Shown here piece after piece: positions 17,488-27,343 of a DNA stretch of 64,000 bases. Within the stretch, counting starts at the first letter, position 1. Each line of letters starts with the position of its first letter. The notes under the pieces are model-generated. The model was not told the origin of the DNA. It worked only from the letters and a program-made list of their open reading frames with translations, and searched no databases. Source of the DNA: Arenibacter arenosicollis (GTDB lineage Bacteria; Bacteroidota; Bacteroidia; Flavobacteriales; Flavobacteriaceae); assembly GCF_014397245.1 (NCBI RefSeq), contig NZ_JACLHY010000001.1, forward strand, positions 712,681 to 776,680, written 5' to 3'. A program made the translations under genes and the position numbers.

Positions 17488-18483
17488 TTATTTTTCAATA
17501 TCCGTGAACTTCACTGTTTTTAAAATAGCTTCAAGCTGGAACATATCGTCTCTTTTTTCAGTAGCAGGCGCAAATACAAACCCTTCAATGACCACTTTCC
17601 TGTTATTTTTGTCGTCGTTAATGATGTAGGTCAGAAAAGGTCCCGCCATAGGATAACCACTTATTTCCCATATTCCTCTAACTTCAGCGGCCTTTCTGCC
17701 TGAAATTTCCACTGGAAAAACATAAGGGGCAAAAGCTTTTTCGGTCATCATAAAGGTTGTTTTTCCCGGAACATCAGGTCCTGGAATATATTGTTTTCCT
17801 ATAGAATCGCGCATAGCCACTATATCCTTAACAAAGGTAGAATCGTTTTTAAAATAGTTATTTGGAACATCGTAGGCAATAATATTCATACTACCTTTTT
17901 GTATCTGTCTGTCGATCCAAATAAAATTATTTTCCTGTTTTCCTACCTTGTATATGGAGGGCAAGGACAAGGTAATCCCTAATTTGTCGTTCAATACGGT
18001 TTCCTTGCTAAGCGATTTTAAAAATCGTTTTTGCGATTCTTGGATTTCAACTTCCTTAAAGGCTTCAATGATCTCATCGGCCTTGGAATCCAAATTTGAA
18101 ATAATTTCTTCATCCGTGCTACCCTTGACAACACCCACCTTTTGTGGAGTGGCATAAACATCGGTTTTAATGTGGGCAAGGCTCAATGTATCCTGAGCAA
18201 CAAAAAGTACAGATCGTGTTTGTAGAATAGATCCAGAAAAGACCTTTGGTGGCATTTGGTTAATGGTAAAAAGAGGTTCCTCCCAGGAAAGGCCCAAAAC
18301 TGGGGCCGCAAAATGCTGTCTTACGCGGTCTCCAACTTTTCCTTCCCATAGCTCATTGTCCATTACTACGGCTAAAGAGTTTATAGCACCAATGGATTCT
18401 GGAAGGTATTTCTTTTTCTCTTTTTCTCCACATGAGCCAAGAATTAAAGAAATTAATAATACTAGTGTCCCAATTTTTTTCAT
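17488..18483 (-). CDS. DUF4837-family lipoprotein
   Basis: A 331-residue protein with a lipoprotein signal (MKKIGTLVLLISLILGSCG, Cys18) placing it in the envelope. The body matches the Bacteroidota family DUF4837 (from memory), with motifs such as LSLPSIYKVGKQENNFIWIDRQ and GIWEISGYPMAGPFLTY. The function is unknown. It starts 12 bp after the LysM transglycosylase stop and is therefore co-expressed with it, which hints at a cell-wall or envelope-maintenance role. That link is inferred from position only. Confidence 0.85.
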   Translation of the reverse strand: MKKIGTLVLLISLILGSCGEKEKKKYLPESIGAINSLAVVMDNELWEGKVGDRVRQHFAAPVLGLSWEEPLFTINQMPPKVFSGSILQTRSVLFVAQDTLSLAHIKTDVYATPQKVGVVKGSTDEEIISNLDSKADEIIEAFKEVEIQESQKRFLKSLSKETVLNDKLGITLSLPSIYKVGKQENNFIWIDRQIQKGSMNIIAYDVPNNYFKNDSTFVKDIVAMRDSIGKQYIPGPDVPGKTTFMMTEKAFAPYVFPVEISGRKAAEVRGIWEISGYPMAGPFLTYIINDDKNNRKVVIEGFVFAPATEKRDDMFQLEAILKTVKFTDIEK

Positions 18484-18495
18484 ACAGTTGTTTAT

Positions 18496-20133
18496 TTACG
18501 ATGAACAATCGCACAATTTTAGTCTTGTGCCCGGTTTAATGTCGTTACCACTAATACCGTTCCATTTTCGTAAATTATCTATACTAATTCCAGGATATTT
18601 TTTAGAAATGGTCCAAAGAGAGTCTCCGCTTTTAACCGTATGCACCTTAGCACCTGCTGCAGCCACCGAATTTGTTGAGCTAGTGCTTGTATTTGTCGAG
18701 GTTGAAGAGGAAGGAATTTTTCTTGGATAAATGGTCAACCGTTGTCCTATTCTTAGGTTATTGCTTCTTAGTCCGTTCCAACTTTTAATCTGACTAACAC
18801 CCACTCCGTATCTTTCGGCTATTTTTCCTAGAAAATCCCCACTCCGAACCTTGTATCTTATCTGATCTTGGGACTGAACAACTTGAGGTAAGGATTCTTC
18901 CTTGGATTTTATTTGATTTTCCACATGGGCATAGATTGCATCTTCATTGGTAACAAATTTCCCCAATGCATCTATAGGAAGTCGAAGCGCATAATTCTTA
19001 CCCTTGACATAGGGAATAACCTTTAATTTATAGGCGGGATTCAATAATAGTAATTCCTCTTCGCTTACGTCTACCAATTCTGAAATTTGATTAAAAGTAA
19101 TAGTACTCTTAACATGTACCGTATCCGTTTCAAAATAAGGACGTTCCGCAACTTGTGTGGTAAATCCATGTTCTTCCGCATATTCAAAAATATACATGGT
19201 GGCTAGAAATGCAGGTACATATCCTGCAGTTTCCCTTGGAAGATTTCTTCGAATATTCCAGTAATTCTTATAACCCCCTGATCTTCTGATAGCCTTGTTT
19301 ACGTTGCCAGGCCCGGAATTATATGCTGCCAAAGCTAAATCCCAATCGTTAAAAATACCGTGTAGTTTTTTAAGATATAAACTGGCGGCCTTGGTTGAAT
19401 TAATGGGATCGCTACGTTCATCCACATAACTGCTCACATCCAAGTCGTACATTTTTCCGGTACCGTACATAAATTGCCATAGCCCGGTAGCACCCACCCT
19501 GGAACGTGCCCTCGGATTTAGGGCTGACTCCACAATTGCCAAATATTTGAGCTCCAAGGGTACATCTTGGTTGTCCAATTCCTGTTCGAACAAGGGAAAA
19601 TAGAATTGACTTATGGTCAACATCCTGCTCATCATATCCCTTTTCCGCGTTAGAAAGTATCGTATTACATTCTCCAAAGAAGGGTTGTAAACAATATTAA
19701 AGGGTGTTTTTTGGTTCAAGATTTCCAATCTCGCCTTTAAGGTATCCGTGTCTACATTAAAATGATATACTGAATCTATCTCAAGAGTGGTAATGTCTTG
19801 GTAAATGGAATCGAAAAGAGAGGAACTGTCGTACAATTCCTTCATCCATAGGCTATCGAACTTGGCAGCTTCTGGGTGATCCTTCAAATCGTATTTTTTT
19901 TGCCCTTTTACTAAAACCAATGGGTTGTCCTGAATATCATCCTTGGCTTCCATGGATTCCATCTGCTCCGCACCCTCCATATCCATTGCAGTGGTATCAG
20001 CAGGAATTTCCTTTGCTTTTAAAATGCTACGGCTAAGTTTATTCGAGGGGATTGAATCTATTTCCTGTGCTACGCCTGTAACCAAGAAACCCATAGACAA
20101 AACGCCCAATAATATATTTTTGGATATATTCAT
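18496..20133 (-). CDS. Membrane-bound lytic murein transglycosylase D-like protein with two LysM domains
   Basis: Cleaves peptidoglycan glycan strands in the periplasm. The 545-residue protein has a signal peptide (about 1-23). It has an SLT/MltD domain (about 165-290) with the catalytic Glu in AIVESALNPRARS and the motif GATGLWQFM, then AAYNSGPGNV. There are two LysM domains near 428-471 and 497-541 (HTVKSGDSLWTISKKY). This is the usual MltD layout. It forms a two-gene unit with DUF4837. No exact TAnnTTTG box was seen in the 114-bp gap to pgk, only a 7-of-8 match, so it may have a weak promoter or be read through from pgk. Confidence 0.92.
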   Translation of the reverse strand: MNISKNILLGVLSMGFLVTGVAQEIDSIPSNKLSRSILKAKEIPADTTAMDMEGAEQMESMEAKDDIQDNPLVLVKGQKKYDLKDHPEAAKFDSLWMKELYDSSSLFDSIYQDITTLEIDSVYHFNVDTDTLKARLEILNQKTPFNIVYNPSLENVIRYFLTRKRDMMSRMLTISQFYFPLFEQELDNQDVPLELKYLAIVESALNPRARSRVGATGLWQFMYGTGKMYDLDVSSYVDERSDPINSTKAASLYLKKLHGIFNDWDLALAAYNSGPGNVNKAIRRSGGYKNYWNIRRNLPRETAGYVPAFLATMYIFEYAEEHGFTTQVAERPYFETDTVHVKSTITFNQISELVDVSEEELLLLNPAYKLKVIPYVKGKNYALRLPIDALGKFVTNEDAIYAHVENQIKSKEESLPQVVQSQDQIRYKVRSGDFLGKIAERYGVGVSQIKSWNGLRSNNLRIGQRLTIYPRKIPSSSTSTNTSTSSTNSVAAAGAKVHTVKSGDSLWTISKKYPGISIDNLRKWNGISGNDIKPGTRLKLCDCSS

Positions 20134-20247
20134 AAGGTTTGTTTTTTAAGCGGGGCAAACTAAAATCGTGATTTTTTTCTGAACTATGAAATTTAATTTT
20201 CGTTAGCTCGTTAAAAATCAATTAACCCATACTATTTAACGGTAATT

Positions 20248-21438
20248 TTAGGCCAATATTGCTGCTATTCCCGGTAGTGTTTTGCCCTCTAGGCTCTCTA
20301 ACATCGCACCTCCACCAGTAGAAACATAGCTTACCTTATTTTCAAAACCGAATTGCTTAACGGCGGCGACCGAATCACCACCACCAACTAATGAAAACGC
20401 TCCCTTTTGGGTTGCTTCATCAATATAATTGCCAATGGCAATGGTACCCTTTGCAAAGTTTTCCATTTCAAAAACGCCTATAGGACCATTCCATAGTATG
20501 GTTTTGGATTTAAGGATTACTTCCTTAAATATTTCCAAGGTTTTAGGACCTGCATCCAATCCTTGCCAACCCTCTGGAATCTCGTCGGAATTGACCACTT
20601 TGGTTTTGGCATTATTGTTAAAATCATCAGCAGCCAAAACATCAGCAGGGATATGTACCTCTACCCCTTTTTTCTTGGCTTGGTCAAGAATTTCCAAGGC
20701 CAATTCCATTTTGTCATCTTCACAGATGGAATCCCCAACCTTTCCGCCTTTGGCTTTAACGAAAGTATATGTCATTCCACCACCAATAATAAGATGGTCT
20801 ACCTTATCAAGAATATTTTCGATAATCGTAATTTTCGAGGAGACTTTTGCACCTCCCAAGATTGCGGTCACAGGTTTTTCACCTGTTCGCATTACTTTTT
20901 CTATGGCTTCTATTTCTTTGGCCAACAAGAACCCAAAACATTTCTTTTCTGGAAAAAATTGGGCAACTATAGTTGTGGAGGCATGGGCCCTATGGGCAGT
21001 ACCAAATGCATCGTTTACATAAATATCCCCTAATTTGGACAATTGTTCTGCGAAATTTTTATCTCCTTTTTCCTCTTCAGCATGAAATCTTAGGTTTTCC
21101 AACAAAAGAACTTCACCAGTTTTTAGTTCGGCAACCGCCTTTTCTGCAAGAGGTCCAGTGCTTTCCTCAACAAATTTCACCGTTATTCCAAGTACTTCCG
21201 ATGCCTTGTTGCAGATGTGTTTTAAAGATAGATCGGGATTTACTTTTCCGTCAGGCCTTCCTAAATGGCTCATTAACACGGCACTTCCGCCATCTTCCAA
21301 TATTTTAATGATGGTAGGCTTTGCAGCTTCAATTCTATTGTCGTCGGTTACATTAAAATCCGCATCCAATGGAACATTAAAATCTACCCTTATTAATGCT
21401 TTTTTACCTTTAAAATTAAAATCTTTGATGGTTTTCAT
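20248..21438 (-). CDS. pgk: Phosphoglycerate kinase
   Basis: Glycolytic enzyme transferring phosphate between 1,3-bisphosphoglycerate and ADP. The ATG at 21438 ([25 protein letters not shown]) gives 396 residues, the normal length; a TTG 27 bp further up overlaps the promoter box and is rejected. Visible motifs are [22 protein letters not shown], the hinge [20 protein letters not shown] and the nucleotide-binding [18 protein letters not shown] box at 21463-21470 is well placed. It is transcribed toward the LysM gene but has a 114-bp separation. Confidence 0.97.
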   Translation of the reverse strand: MKTIKDFNFKGKKALIRVDFNVPLDADFNVTDDNRIEAAKPTIIKILEDGGSAVLMSHLGRPDGKVNPDLSLKHICNKASEVLGITVKFVEESTGPLAEKAVAELKTGEVLLLENLRFHAEEEKGDKNFAEQLSKLGDIYVNDAFGTAHRAHASTTIVAQFFPEKKCFGFLLAKEIEAIEKVMRTGEKPVTAILGGAKVSSKITIIENILDKVDHLIIGGGMTYTFVKAKGGKVGDSICEDDKMELALEILDQAKKKGVEVHIPADVLAADDFNNNAKTKVVNSDEIPEGWQGLDAGPKTLEIFKEVILKSKTILWNGPIGVFEMENFAKGTIAIGNYIDEATQKGAFSLVGGGDSVAAVKQFGFENKVSYVSTGGGAMLESLEGKTLPGIAAILA

Positions 21439-21462
21439 TAGCCATTTTGTTTTAGAGAGTGA

Positions 21463-21470
21463 CAAATGTA
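21463..21470 (-). promoter_or_regulatory. -7 box (TACATTTG) for pgk
   Basis: Exact TAnnTTTG match on the minus strand, ending 24 nt before the ATG at 21438. Supports the shorter pgk start. Confidence 0.55.
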
Positions 21471-21658
21471 AAGATTTATAGGTAGCGATTAAAGAGACTG
21501 TTCCAATTATTTACGTGGTTCTTTTCCCAATTTTCATTTTTATGTCTTAAATGGTTGTAGCTCAGTTTTATTTTAAAGGTGCCAATTGGAAAAGAAAAGT
21601 TGTTGATTCCCATATTTTCCTTTGCCCTTTCAACAAATAGTTTTCAGATAAAAACCGC

Positions 21659-21666
21659 TATATTTG
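21659..21666 (+). promoter_or_regulatory. -7 box (TATATTTG) for holB
   Basis: Exact TAnnTTTG match ending only 4 nt before the ATG at 21671. Transcription would start at or inside the start codon, implying a leaderless message if this box is used. Confidence 0.45.
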
Positions 21667-21670
21667 AACC

Positions 21671-22822
21671 ATGTTATTCAAGGATATTTTGGGGCTTTCC
21701 CATATAAAGAATCATTTGGTTTCCAGTGCAGATGCTGGTCGTATTCCACATGCACAGTTATTTGTTGGCCCTGAAGGCTGTGGTACCTTGCCTATGGCCC
21801 TGTCTTATGTGCAGTACTTGCTTTGTGGGAACAGTAATGGAGAAAATAATAATGGCAATAGCGCCTGTAATACAAAATTTAACTCCTTGTCCCATCCCGA
21901 TGTTCATTTTGCCTTTCCGGTATCCAATTCGGACAAAGTAAAAAGTCACGCCGTAAGTGATCATTATTTGGAGGAATGGCGTCAATTTATCAAGGAACAA
22001 CCTTACGGTAATCTCTTTGATTGGTATAAATTAATTGGGATTGAAAATAAACAAGGACAGATTGGTGTGGACGAGGCGCAGGATGTTGTAAAAAAACTTT
22101 CCTTAAAATCATATGAAGGAGGGTATAAGGCCCTAATTATTTGGATGGCCGAGAAAATGAATACCTCTACGGCCAACAAACTCCTTAAGTTGATAGAGGA
22201 ACCACCGGATAAAACTGTAATGATTCTAATTGCGGAGGATGAAGAGCAAATTATACAGACGATACGGTCCAGGTGCCAAATATTACATTTTCCTCCTTTG
22301 GCCGAAGAAGCTATTTCACAAGCCCTTATAAATAAAGGGATTGCAAAGGAGGATGCCCTCAGGATATCGCATGAAGCCAATGGCAATTATAACAAGGCCT
22401 TGGATTTCATGAACAACGATTCTGAAGATTTGGTGTTTGAAAAGTGGTTTGTGCAGTGGGTACGAAGCGCTTTTAAGGCCAAGGGGAACAAGGCCGCAAT
22501 CCATGATCTTATTTCTTGGAGCGAAGTTGTGGCCAAAACGGGTAGGGAAACCCAGAAAAAATTCTTGAATTATTGCATGTCCGTCATGAGGCAAGCCCTT
22601 TTGATCAACTATAATACCCGCGAATTGGCTTTTATGAGGATTCACGTAGAGGGATTTCAATTGGAAAAATTTGCGCCTTTCGTTCATGAAAACAATATTC
22701 TATTAATCGTTAAGGAATTGGAGGATGCCATTTATCACATTGAAAGAAATGGTAATTCTAAACTAATACTGATGGATCTATCCATAAAATTAACGCGATT
22801 ACTACACAAAAAAGCTGCTTAA
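21671..22822 (+). CDS. holB: DNA polymerase III subunit delta'
   Basis: Clamp-loader subunit of the replicative polymerase. The 383-residue protein begins MLFKDILGLSHIKNHLVSSADAGRIPHAQLFVGPEGCGTLPMA: the AAA+ fold is present but the Walker A lysine is missing, as is usual for delta'. A Cys-containing insertion (LLCGNSNG through NSACN) is the reduced zinc module seen in this group. Further motifs are NTSTANKLLKLIEEPP and TIRSRCQILHF. The start follows the promoter box so closely that the mRNA may be leaderless. Confidence 0.93.
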   Translation: MLFKDILGLSHIKNHLVSSADAGRIPHAQLFVGPEGCGTLPMALSYVQYLLCGNSNGENNNGNSACNTKFNSLSHPDVHFAFPVSNSDKVKSHAVSDHYLEEWRQFIKEQPYGNLFDWYKLIGIENKQGQIGVDEAQDVVKKLSLKSYEGGYKALIIWMAEKMNTSTANKLLKLIEEPPDKTVMILIAEDEEQIIQTIRSRCQILHFPPLAEEAISQALINKGIAKEDALRISHEANGNYNKALDFMNNDSEDLVFEKWFVQWVRSAFKAKGNKAAIHDLISWSEVVAKTGRETQKKFLNYCMSVMRQALLINYNTRELAFMRIHVEGFQLEKFAPFVHENNILLIVKELEDAIYHIERNGNSKLILMDLSIKLTRLLHKKAA

Positions 22823-22851
22823 AGAATCTGTATAACCTCAAACCTTTTACC

Positions 22852-23250
22852 ATGACCAACTTAATGACATATCCCACTGAATTACTTTTACTTCTTTTTG
22901 TAATCATAACTTTTCTACAGAGTGCCCTCGATAAAATCATGGATTGGAAGGGCAATTTAGCTTGGTTAAAAGAGCATTTTTCCAAAACGCCTTTTAAGAA
23001 TATGGTGCCCATGTTATTGGGGACTGTGCTGGTGACAGAAATTGTCGCAGGTCTACTTTGTTCTATAGGATTCTATCAGCTTCTCGCAGCTGGGGAGGGT
23101 TCCATAGCCTTTGTGGGAGCCATTTTGGCTTGCCTTGCTTTATTAATGTTGCTGCTAGGCCAGCGAATAGCCAAGGATTATGATGGTGCTCGAACCATTG
23201 CTATTTATTTTGTACCGGCCATTTTTCTAGTTTTTTTGTTGCAATCTTAA
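22852..23250 (+). CDS. DoxX-like small integral membrane protein
   Basis: A 132-residue protein with four predicted membrane helices (about 8-28, 47-68, 74-100 and 110-130). The pattern resembles DoxX/DoxD-like proteins, though no diagnostic motif was recognised. It begins 29 bp after holB, so it is probably in the same transcript. Function unknown; the DoxX assignment is by topology and general similarity. Confidence 0.7.
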   Translation: MTNLMTYPTELLLLLFVIITFLQSALDKIMDWKGNLAWLKEHFSKTPFKNMVPMLLGTVLVTEIVAGLLCSIGFYQLLAAGEGSIAFVGAILACLALLMLLLGQRIAKDYDGARTIAIYFVPAIFLVFLLQS

Positions 23251-23669
23251 AATCGATTTTCGAAGGAAGGTTTTATAGGTATTTCTTTTGTGGCGAATGA
23301 AGATCCATTGGATAATTTCATTCCAAAACCACACCCTATTTATGTCATTTGGGCCTGGGAAACTACTTGTATCCAAATTAGGAGAATATTCATGGCAATA
23401 AGGCCAAACATACGGCCTAGTCGGTTTTATGGCTATTATCCATAGGGTAAGGGTGGTAGAAATCGGGTATATGGGATTATGGATTCGATGAAATGCGATA
23501 AAAGGGACAATTCAACTAGATAGGATGGGGATTACGGACCAGGCAGTTTGTAAAATAAGGTTTAATTAAGATTAATTTTTTTAAAATCGAAGGGTTATGG
23601 GTAATTTTGAACTTATTACTTAACGGTTGTTTGTATGTTATTATACACTTCTGATAAACTACGACATTA
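23251..23669. other. Gene-free interval before the patatin gene
   Basis: About 420 bp with no supportable gene, terminator or exact TAnnTTTG box. A frame of about 50 codons from a GTG at 23289 to a stop near 23444 does not resemble any family I know. A TTTG near 23630 could be a -33 element of the patatin promoter, but the -7 partner is unclear. Confidence 0.4.
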
Positions 23670-24455
23670 ATGAATTTATCGGAACTTGAATCAAAATCGG
23701 TTGGACTGGTATTGTCCGGAGGCGGTGTAAAAGGCATGGCGCATATAGGTATGATTCAAGCGCTGAATGAATTTGGAATTAGTTCCCATGCGGTTTCTGG
23801 CACCAGTGTAGGGGCCTTGATCGGAGCCCTGTATGCCAATGGCAACTCGGTTACGGAAATGCTACAATTTTTTAAGGAAACACCTCTCTTCCGTTATCAT
23901 TTTATGACGATTTTAAAGCCGGGTCTATTGGACACGGAAAGGTATTTTGACCTATTGGCTAGATATTTACCTGAAGGTACTTTTGAGTCGTTGCAACGCA
24001 AGCTCTATGTCGTGGCCACGGATTTACAAAAAGGTGATGAAAAAATATTTTCCCAAGGGGAATTAATTAAACCGCTATTGGCCTCTGCCGCCCTACCTCC
24101 CGTTTTTAGTCCTGTAGAAATTAAAGGACGCTTATATGCAGATGGAGGTATTATGAACAATTTCCCCTATGATGAAGTGGCTACTACTTCAGATTTTATA
24201 ATAGGCAGTAATGTCTCTGGAATAAAGGAAATCCCTAGGGAAGGAATAAAATCATCCTTACAATTGGCCAATAGAACTACTTCCTTAATGATCTATGCTA
24301 TTAATAGGAACAAAGTGAACAAATGCGATTTAATATTTGAACCCCGGGCCTTGGAACTTATTGGTATATTGGACAAAAAGGGAATTGAAAAAGCATATAA
24401 TATAGGCTATGAGCATGCGGTGAGAGTAATCCGGCAAACTTTTAGTGTATCTTAA
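23670..24455 (+). CDS. Patatin-like phospholipase family protein
   Basis: A 261-residue cytoplasmic serine lipase of the patatin/RssA type. The oxyanion-hole loop GGGVKGMAH (17-25), the nucleophile Ser46 in GTSVG, and the dyad Asp158 in DGG are all in place, so it should be an active acyl hydrolase. No signal peptide or membrane segment is present, unlike outer-membrane patatins. Substrate not predictable. It is converging with the ferredoxin reductase gene at 24684. Confidence 0.93.
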   Translation: MNLSELESKSVGLVLSGGGVKGMAHIGMIQALNEFGISSHAVSGTSVGALIGALYANGNSVTEMLQFFKETPLFRYHFMTILKPGLLDTERYFDLLARYLPEGTFESLQRKLYVVATDLQKGDEKIFSQGELIKPLLASAALPPVFSPVEIKGRLYADGGIMNNFPYDEVATTSDFIIGSNVSGIKEIPREGIKSSLQLANRTTSLMIYAINRNKVNKCDLIFEPRALELIGILDKKGIEKAYNIGYEHAVRVIRQTFSVS

Positions 24456-24600
24456 ATTTGTTTGCCATGGGATTATTTTCTGCTGGAGGTATTTCAGGAA
24501 GGTGAATGTTCAGGGTAGGTTAAGGTAAAAAAGGCTTTTAATCGGATATCCCTAGAAACTTTTCTTATTTCTTAAGTTGAGATAGTAGAATTTTCAATTT

Positions 24601-24638
<38 letters not shown>

Positions 24639-24683
24639 GATATTCTCAGTTCTGATCTGATGACAATTTTTAAAGTGCTCTAT

Positions 24684-25733
24684 TTACACATCATCATAAT
24701 CCACCGTAAGGGTAGGCGTTGTCGGGTGCGCCTGACAAGTTAAGATCAAGCCTTCGGCTATTTCGCCATCCGTCAGTATTTGGTTTTTTACCATATCTGC
24801 TTTTCCTTCCTTAATGCGTGCAATACAACTACTGCAAACTCCACCTTGACAGGAATATGGAGCATCTATATTCTCTTTTAAAACGGCATCAAGTACCAAG
24901 GTGCCTTTGTCCATAGATATAGAGAATTCCTCATCATCTACAATAACCTTGAGTTGGGTTTTCCCTTCCAGCTTTTCTGGTAGTTCATCTTTGATCTCCG
25001 TTGAGGTGAATAATTCAAAATGGATTTTATCTTCGGAAATGCCTTTCTCCTTTAAATTTTCGGTTACCAACTGAATCATTGATTCGGGACCACACAAATA
25101 GTAATCGTTAAAATCAAGATTTTTATGTTTGTTTTTAAGCACGTAATTTATAGTGGAGGCCTCTATACGCCCAAAAATAGATTCATCCTCCTGCGTCTGA
25201 CTCAAAATAAAATAGATGTGAAATCTATTGGTGTATTCCAATTGTAGCTTAACCAAATCGGTATAGAACATGGTTTCTTTATAGGATTTATTCCCATAAA
25301 CCAGTACAAAGTTGTTCTTGGAATTGGATTCCAATACGGTTCTGGCAATACTCATAATGGGGGTAATACCACTACCAGCGGCAAATGCCACGATGTTTTT
25401 AGGATTCGTAGAGGGTTTAAAAACAAATCGGCCTTCCGGCGGCATTACTTCCAATACATCCCCGACCTTAAGTTTGTTGTGGGCAAAATCTGAAAATCCT
25501 CCCTTGTCTACTTTTTTAACACCAATCGTGATGCCATCATATTTGGGAGAAGAACTAATGGAATAGGCCCTGCGCAATTCCTTGCCCTTTATTTCCTTTT
25601 TAATGGTAATGTATTGACCAGCGGTAAACGCAAAGGTCTGTATCAATTCTTTGGGAATGGCAAAAGTAATTGCAACTGAGTTTGGTGTAAGCGGTTTAAT
25701 TTTTTGAACCGTAAGCGAATGAAAGTGGGCCAT
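24684..25733 (-). CDS. Ferredoxin-NADP reductase-type flavoprotein with C-terminal [2Fe-2S] domain (PaaE/Hcr-like)
   Basis: A 349-residue electron-transfer enzyme. The ATG at 25733 (MAHFHSLTVQKIKPL) is preferred; a longer reading frame would start from a TTG and run through the promoter box. Domains in order: FAD-binding barrel with RRAYSISS, NAD(P)-binding domain with AAGSGITPIMS and YYLCGPESMI, and a plant-type ferredoxin domain with the cluster cysteines in SCQGGVCSSC and a distal LTCQ. This is the layout of PaaE, the reductase of phenylacetyl-CoA epoxygenase, and of related reductases. No paa genes are adjacent, so the partner oxygenase is unknown. Confidence 0.9.
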   Translation of the reverse strand: MAHFHSLTVQKIKPLTPNSVAITFAIPKELIQTFAFTAGQYITIKKEIKGKELRRAYSISSSPKYDGITIGVKKVDKGGFSDFAHNKLKVGDVLEVMPPEGRFVFKPSTNPKNIVAFAAGSGITPIMSIARTVLESNSKNNFVLVYGNKSYKETMFYTDLVKLQLEYTNRFHIYFILSQTQEDESIFGRIEASTINYVLKNKHKNLDFNDYYLCGPESMIQLVTENLKEKGISEDKIHFELFTSTEIKDELPEKLEGKTQLKVIVDDEEFSISMDKGTLVLDAVLKENIDAPYSCQGGVCSSCIARIKEGKADMVKNQILTDGEIAEGLILTCQAHPTTPTLTVDYDDV

Positions 25734-25748
25734 ATTAAATCTTTGGTG

Positions 25749-25756
25749 CAAAATTA
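25749..25756 (-). promoter_or_regulatory. -7 box (TAATTTTG) for the ferredoxin reductase
   Basis: Exact TAnnTTTG match on the minus strand, 15 nt before the ATG at 25733. It supports the shorter gene start. Confidence 0.5.
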
Positions 25757-25856
25757 AACAAAGCAAGCAGGATTTAAAACGGGATTTCAAAAAAATGCAG
25801 GTTGTTTGTAACAAATACCCTAATTTGTATCCATTAGATATAACTATCTGTATAAT

Positions 25857-27329
25857 ATGTTAAAGCACTTTCTTACGCTTGAATGGAAATCTTTTTTTAG
25901 ATCCGCCTCTTTTAAAGCCAATCTTGCCATAAAGATTTTCATGATTTTTGGGGCACTCTATTTTATGGTCGTGTTCCTTGGCCTAGGAATAGGGGCATTT
26001 TATATCATTGAAAAGCAAGGTTGGGGGGATCCACTATTGATTGTCAACCAGTTCATGATCTATTATTTGGTAATAGATCTATACATAAGGTACATGTTGC
26101 AGAAAATGCCAATTACCAATATTAAACCCTTGCTTTATCTGCCAGTAAAAAAGAGTCAGGTGGTTGCTTATTCATTGGGGAAAACGGTAGTTTCATTTTT
26201 TAATTGGTCGCATGCTTTTTTCTTTGTGCCCTTTTCCATAGTGCTTTTGATAGAGGGTTACTCGCCCATAGGAGTCATTGGTTGGCATTTGGGAATTATG
26301 GCACTGTTTTATTGCAATAATTTCATAAATGTATTGGTCAACAATATGGACAATGTTTTTTATACCCTTCTTGGAGTAGTTCTAGTACTGGGTGCATGTC
26401 AGTATTATGAACTGTTCAATATCACCGTGTATACATCCCCATTTTTTAAGGCACTTTACGAGATGCCTTGGATGGCGTTTTTGACATGGGGATTACTGAT
26501 ATCACTTGCTTCATCGGCCTATATTTATTTTAAAGGACATGTGTATCTGGATGCCGGACTGGCCGGAAAGAAATCTTTAGCAAAAACAGAGGACTATGCC
26601 TGGCTGAATCGTTTTGGGAATTTGGGTACGTTTTTAAAGAACGATATAAAATTGATAAGAAGGAACAAGCGGTCCAAAACCTCCGTAATTATGAGTTTTT
26701 TCTTCATTTTCTATGGATTACTCTTCTTTACGGGGGGTATAGAAGCCTATGACGGACCGGTATGGAAGATATTTGCCGGGATTTTTATTTCAGGGGGGTT
26801 CTTGTTTAGTTTCGGTCAGTTTGTTCCCAGTTGGGACAGCGCTTATTATCCCCTAATGATGAGCCAGAATATAAGGTATAGGGAATATTTAAGTTCAAAA
26901 TGGTATTTAATAATTATTGCCACTATCCTAAGTACCATTTTGGCTTCCTTTTATATTTATTTTGGATGGGACGCCTATTTGGCGGTCATTGTAGGGGCCA
27001 TTTATAATATTGGGGTTAATTCCTATTTGGTTTTGTGGGGCGGGGCCTATATTAAAACACCCATCGATTTAACATCCAATAAAAAGGCATTTGGGGATAA
27101 GCAGGCTTTTAATTCAAAAACCTTATTGTTGACCTTGCCCAAGTTAATTTTGCCCTTGGGGGTATATGCCCTTGGACATTATTTAATTAGTCCAACCGCA
27201 GGCTATATTTTTGTGGCAATGGCAGGCATAATAGGATTCGGATTTAGAAACAAGGTGTTTGCCATGATAGAGTCCATCTATAAGAAGGAAAAATATAAGA
27301 CCCTTGCGGCCTACAAACAAAAATCATAA
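25857..27329 (+). CDS. ABC exporter permease (DUF5687-type)
   Basis: A 490-residue integral membrane protein with roughly ten to twelve hydrophobic segments in clusters. It starts MLKHFLTLEWKSFFRSASFKANLAIK, typical of the DUF5687 permease family. The ATP-binding partner begins 14 bp after its stop. Together they form a two-component exporter of unknown substrate. Cytoplasmic loops are rich in Lys/Arg (NDIKLIRRNKRSKT). Confidence 0.88.
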   Translation: MLKHFLTLEWKSFFRSASFKANLAIKIFMIFGALYFMVVFLGLGIGAFYIIEKQGWGDPLLIVNQFMIYYLVIDLYIRYMLQKMPITNIKPLLYLPVKKSQVVAYSLGKTVVSFFNWSHAFFFVPFSIVLLIEGYSPIGVIGWHLGIMALFYCNNFINVLVNNMDNVFYTLLGVVLVLGACQYYELFNITVYTSPFFKALYEMPWMAFLTWGLLISLASSAYIYFKGHVYLDAGLAGKKSLAKTEDYAWLNRFGNLGTFLKNDIKLIRRNKRSKTSVIMSFFFIFYGLLFFTGGIEAYDGPVWKIFAGIFISGGFLFSFGQFVPSWDSAYYPLMMSQNIRYREYLSSKWYLIIIATILSTILASFYIYFGWDAYLAVIVGAIYNIGVNSYLVLWGGAYIKTPIDLTSNKKAFGDKQAFNSKTLLLTLPKLILPLGVYALGHYLISPTAGYIFVAMAGIIGFGFRNKVFAMIESIYKKEKYKTLAAYKQKS

Positions 27330-27343
27330 AAAGAAAGATATCT

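Noticed and set aside
23289..23444. About 50-codon frame in the gap before the patatin gene, considered as a gene remnant
   Set aside because: No similarity to a known family was recognised, it starts with GTG, and there is no terminator or promoter box; length is within chance expectation.
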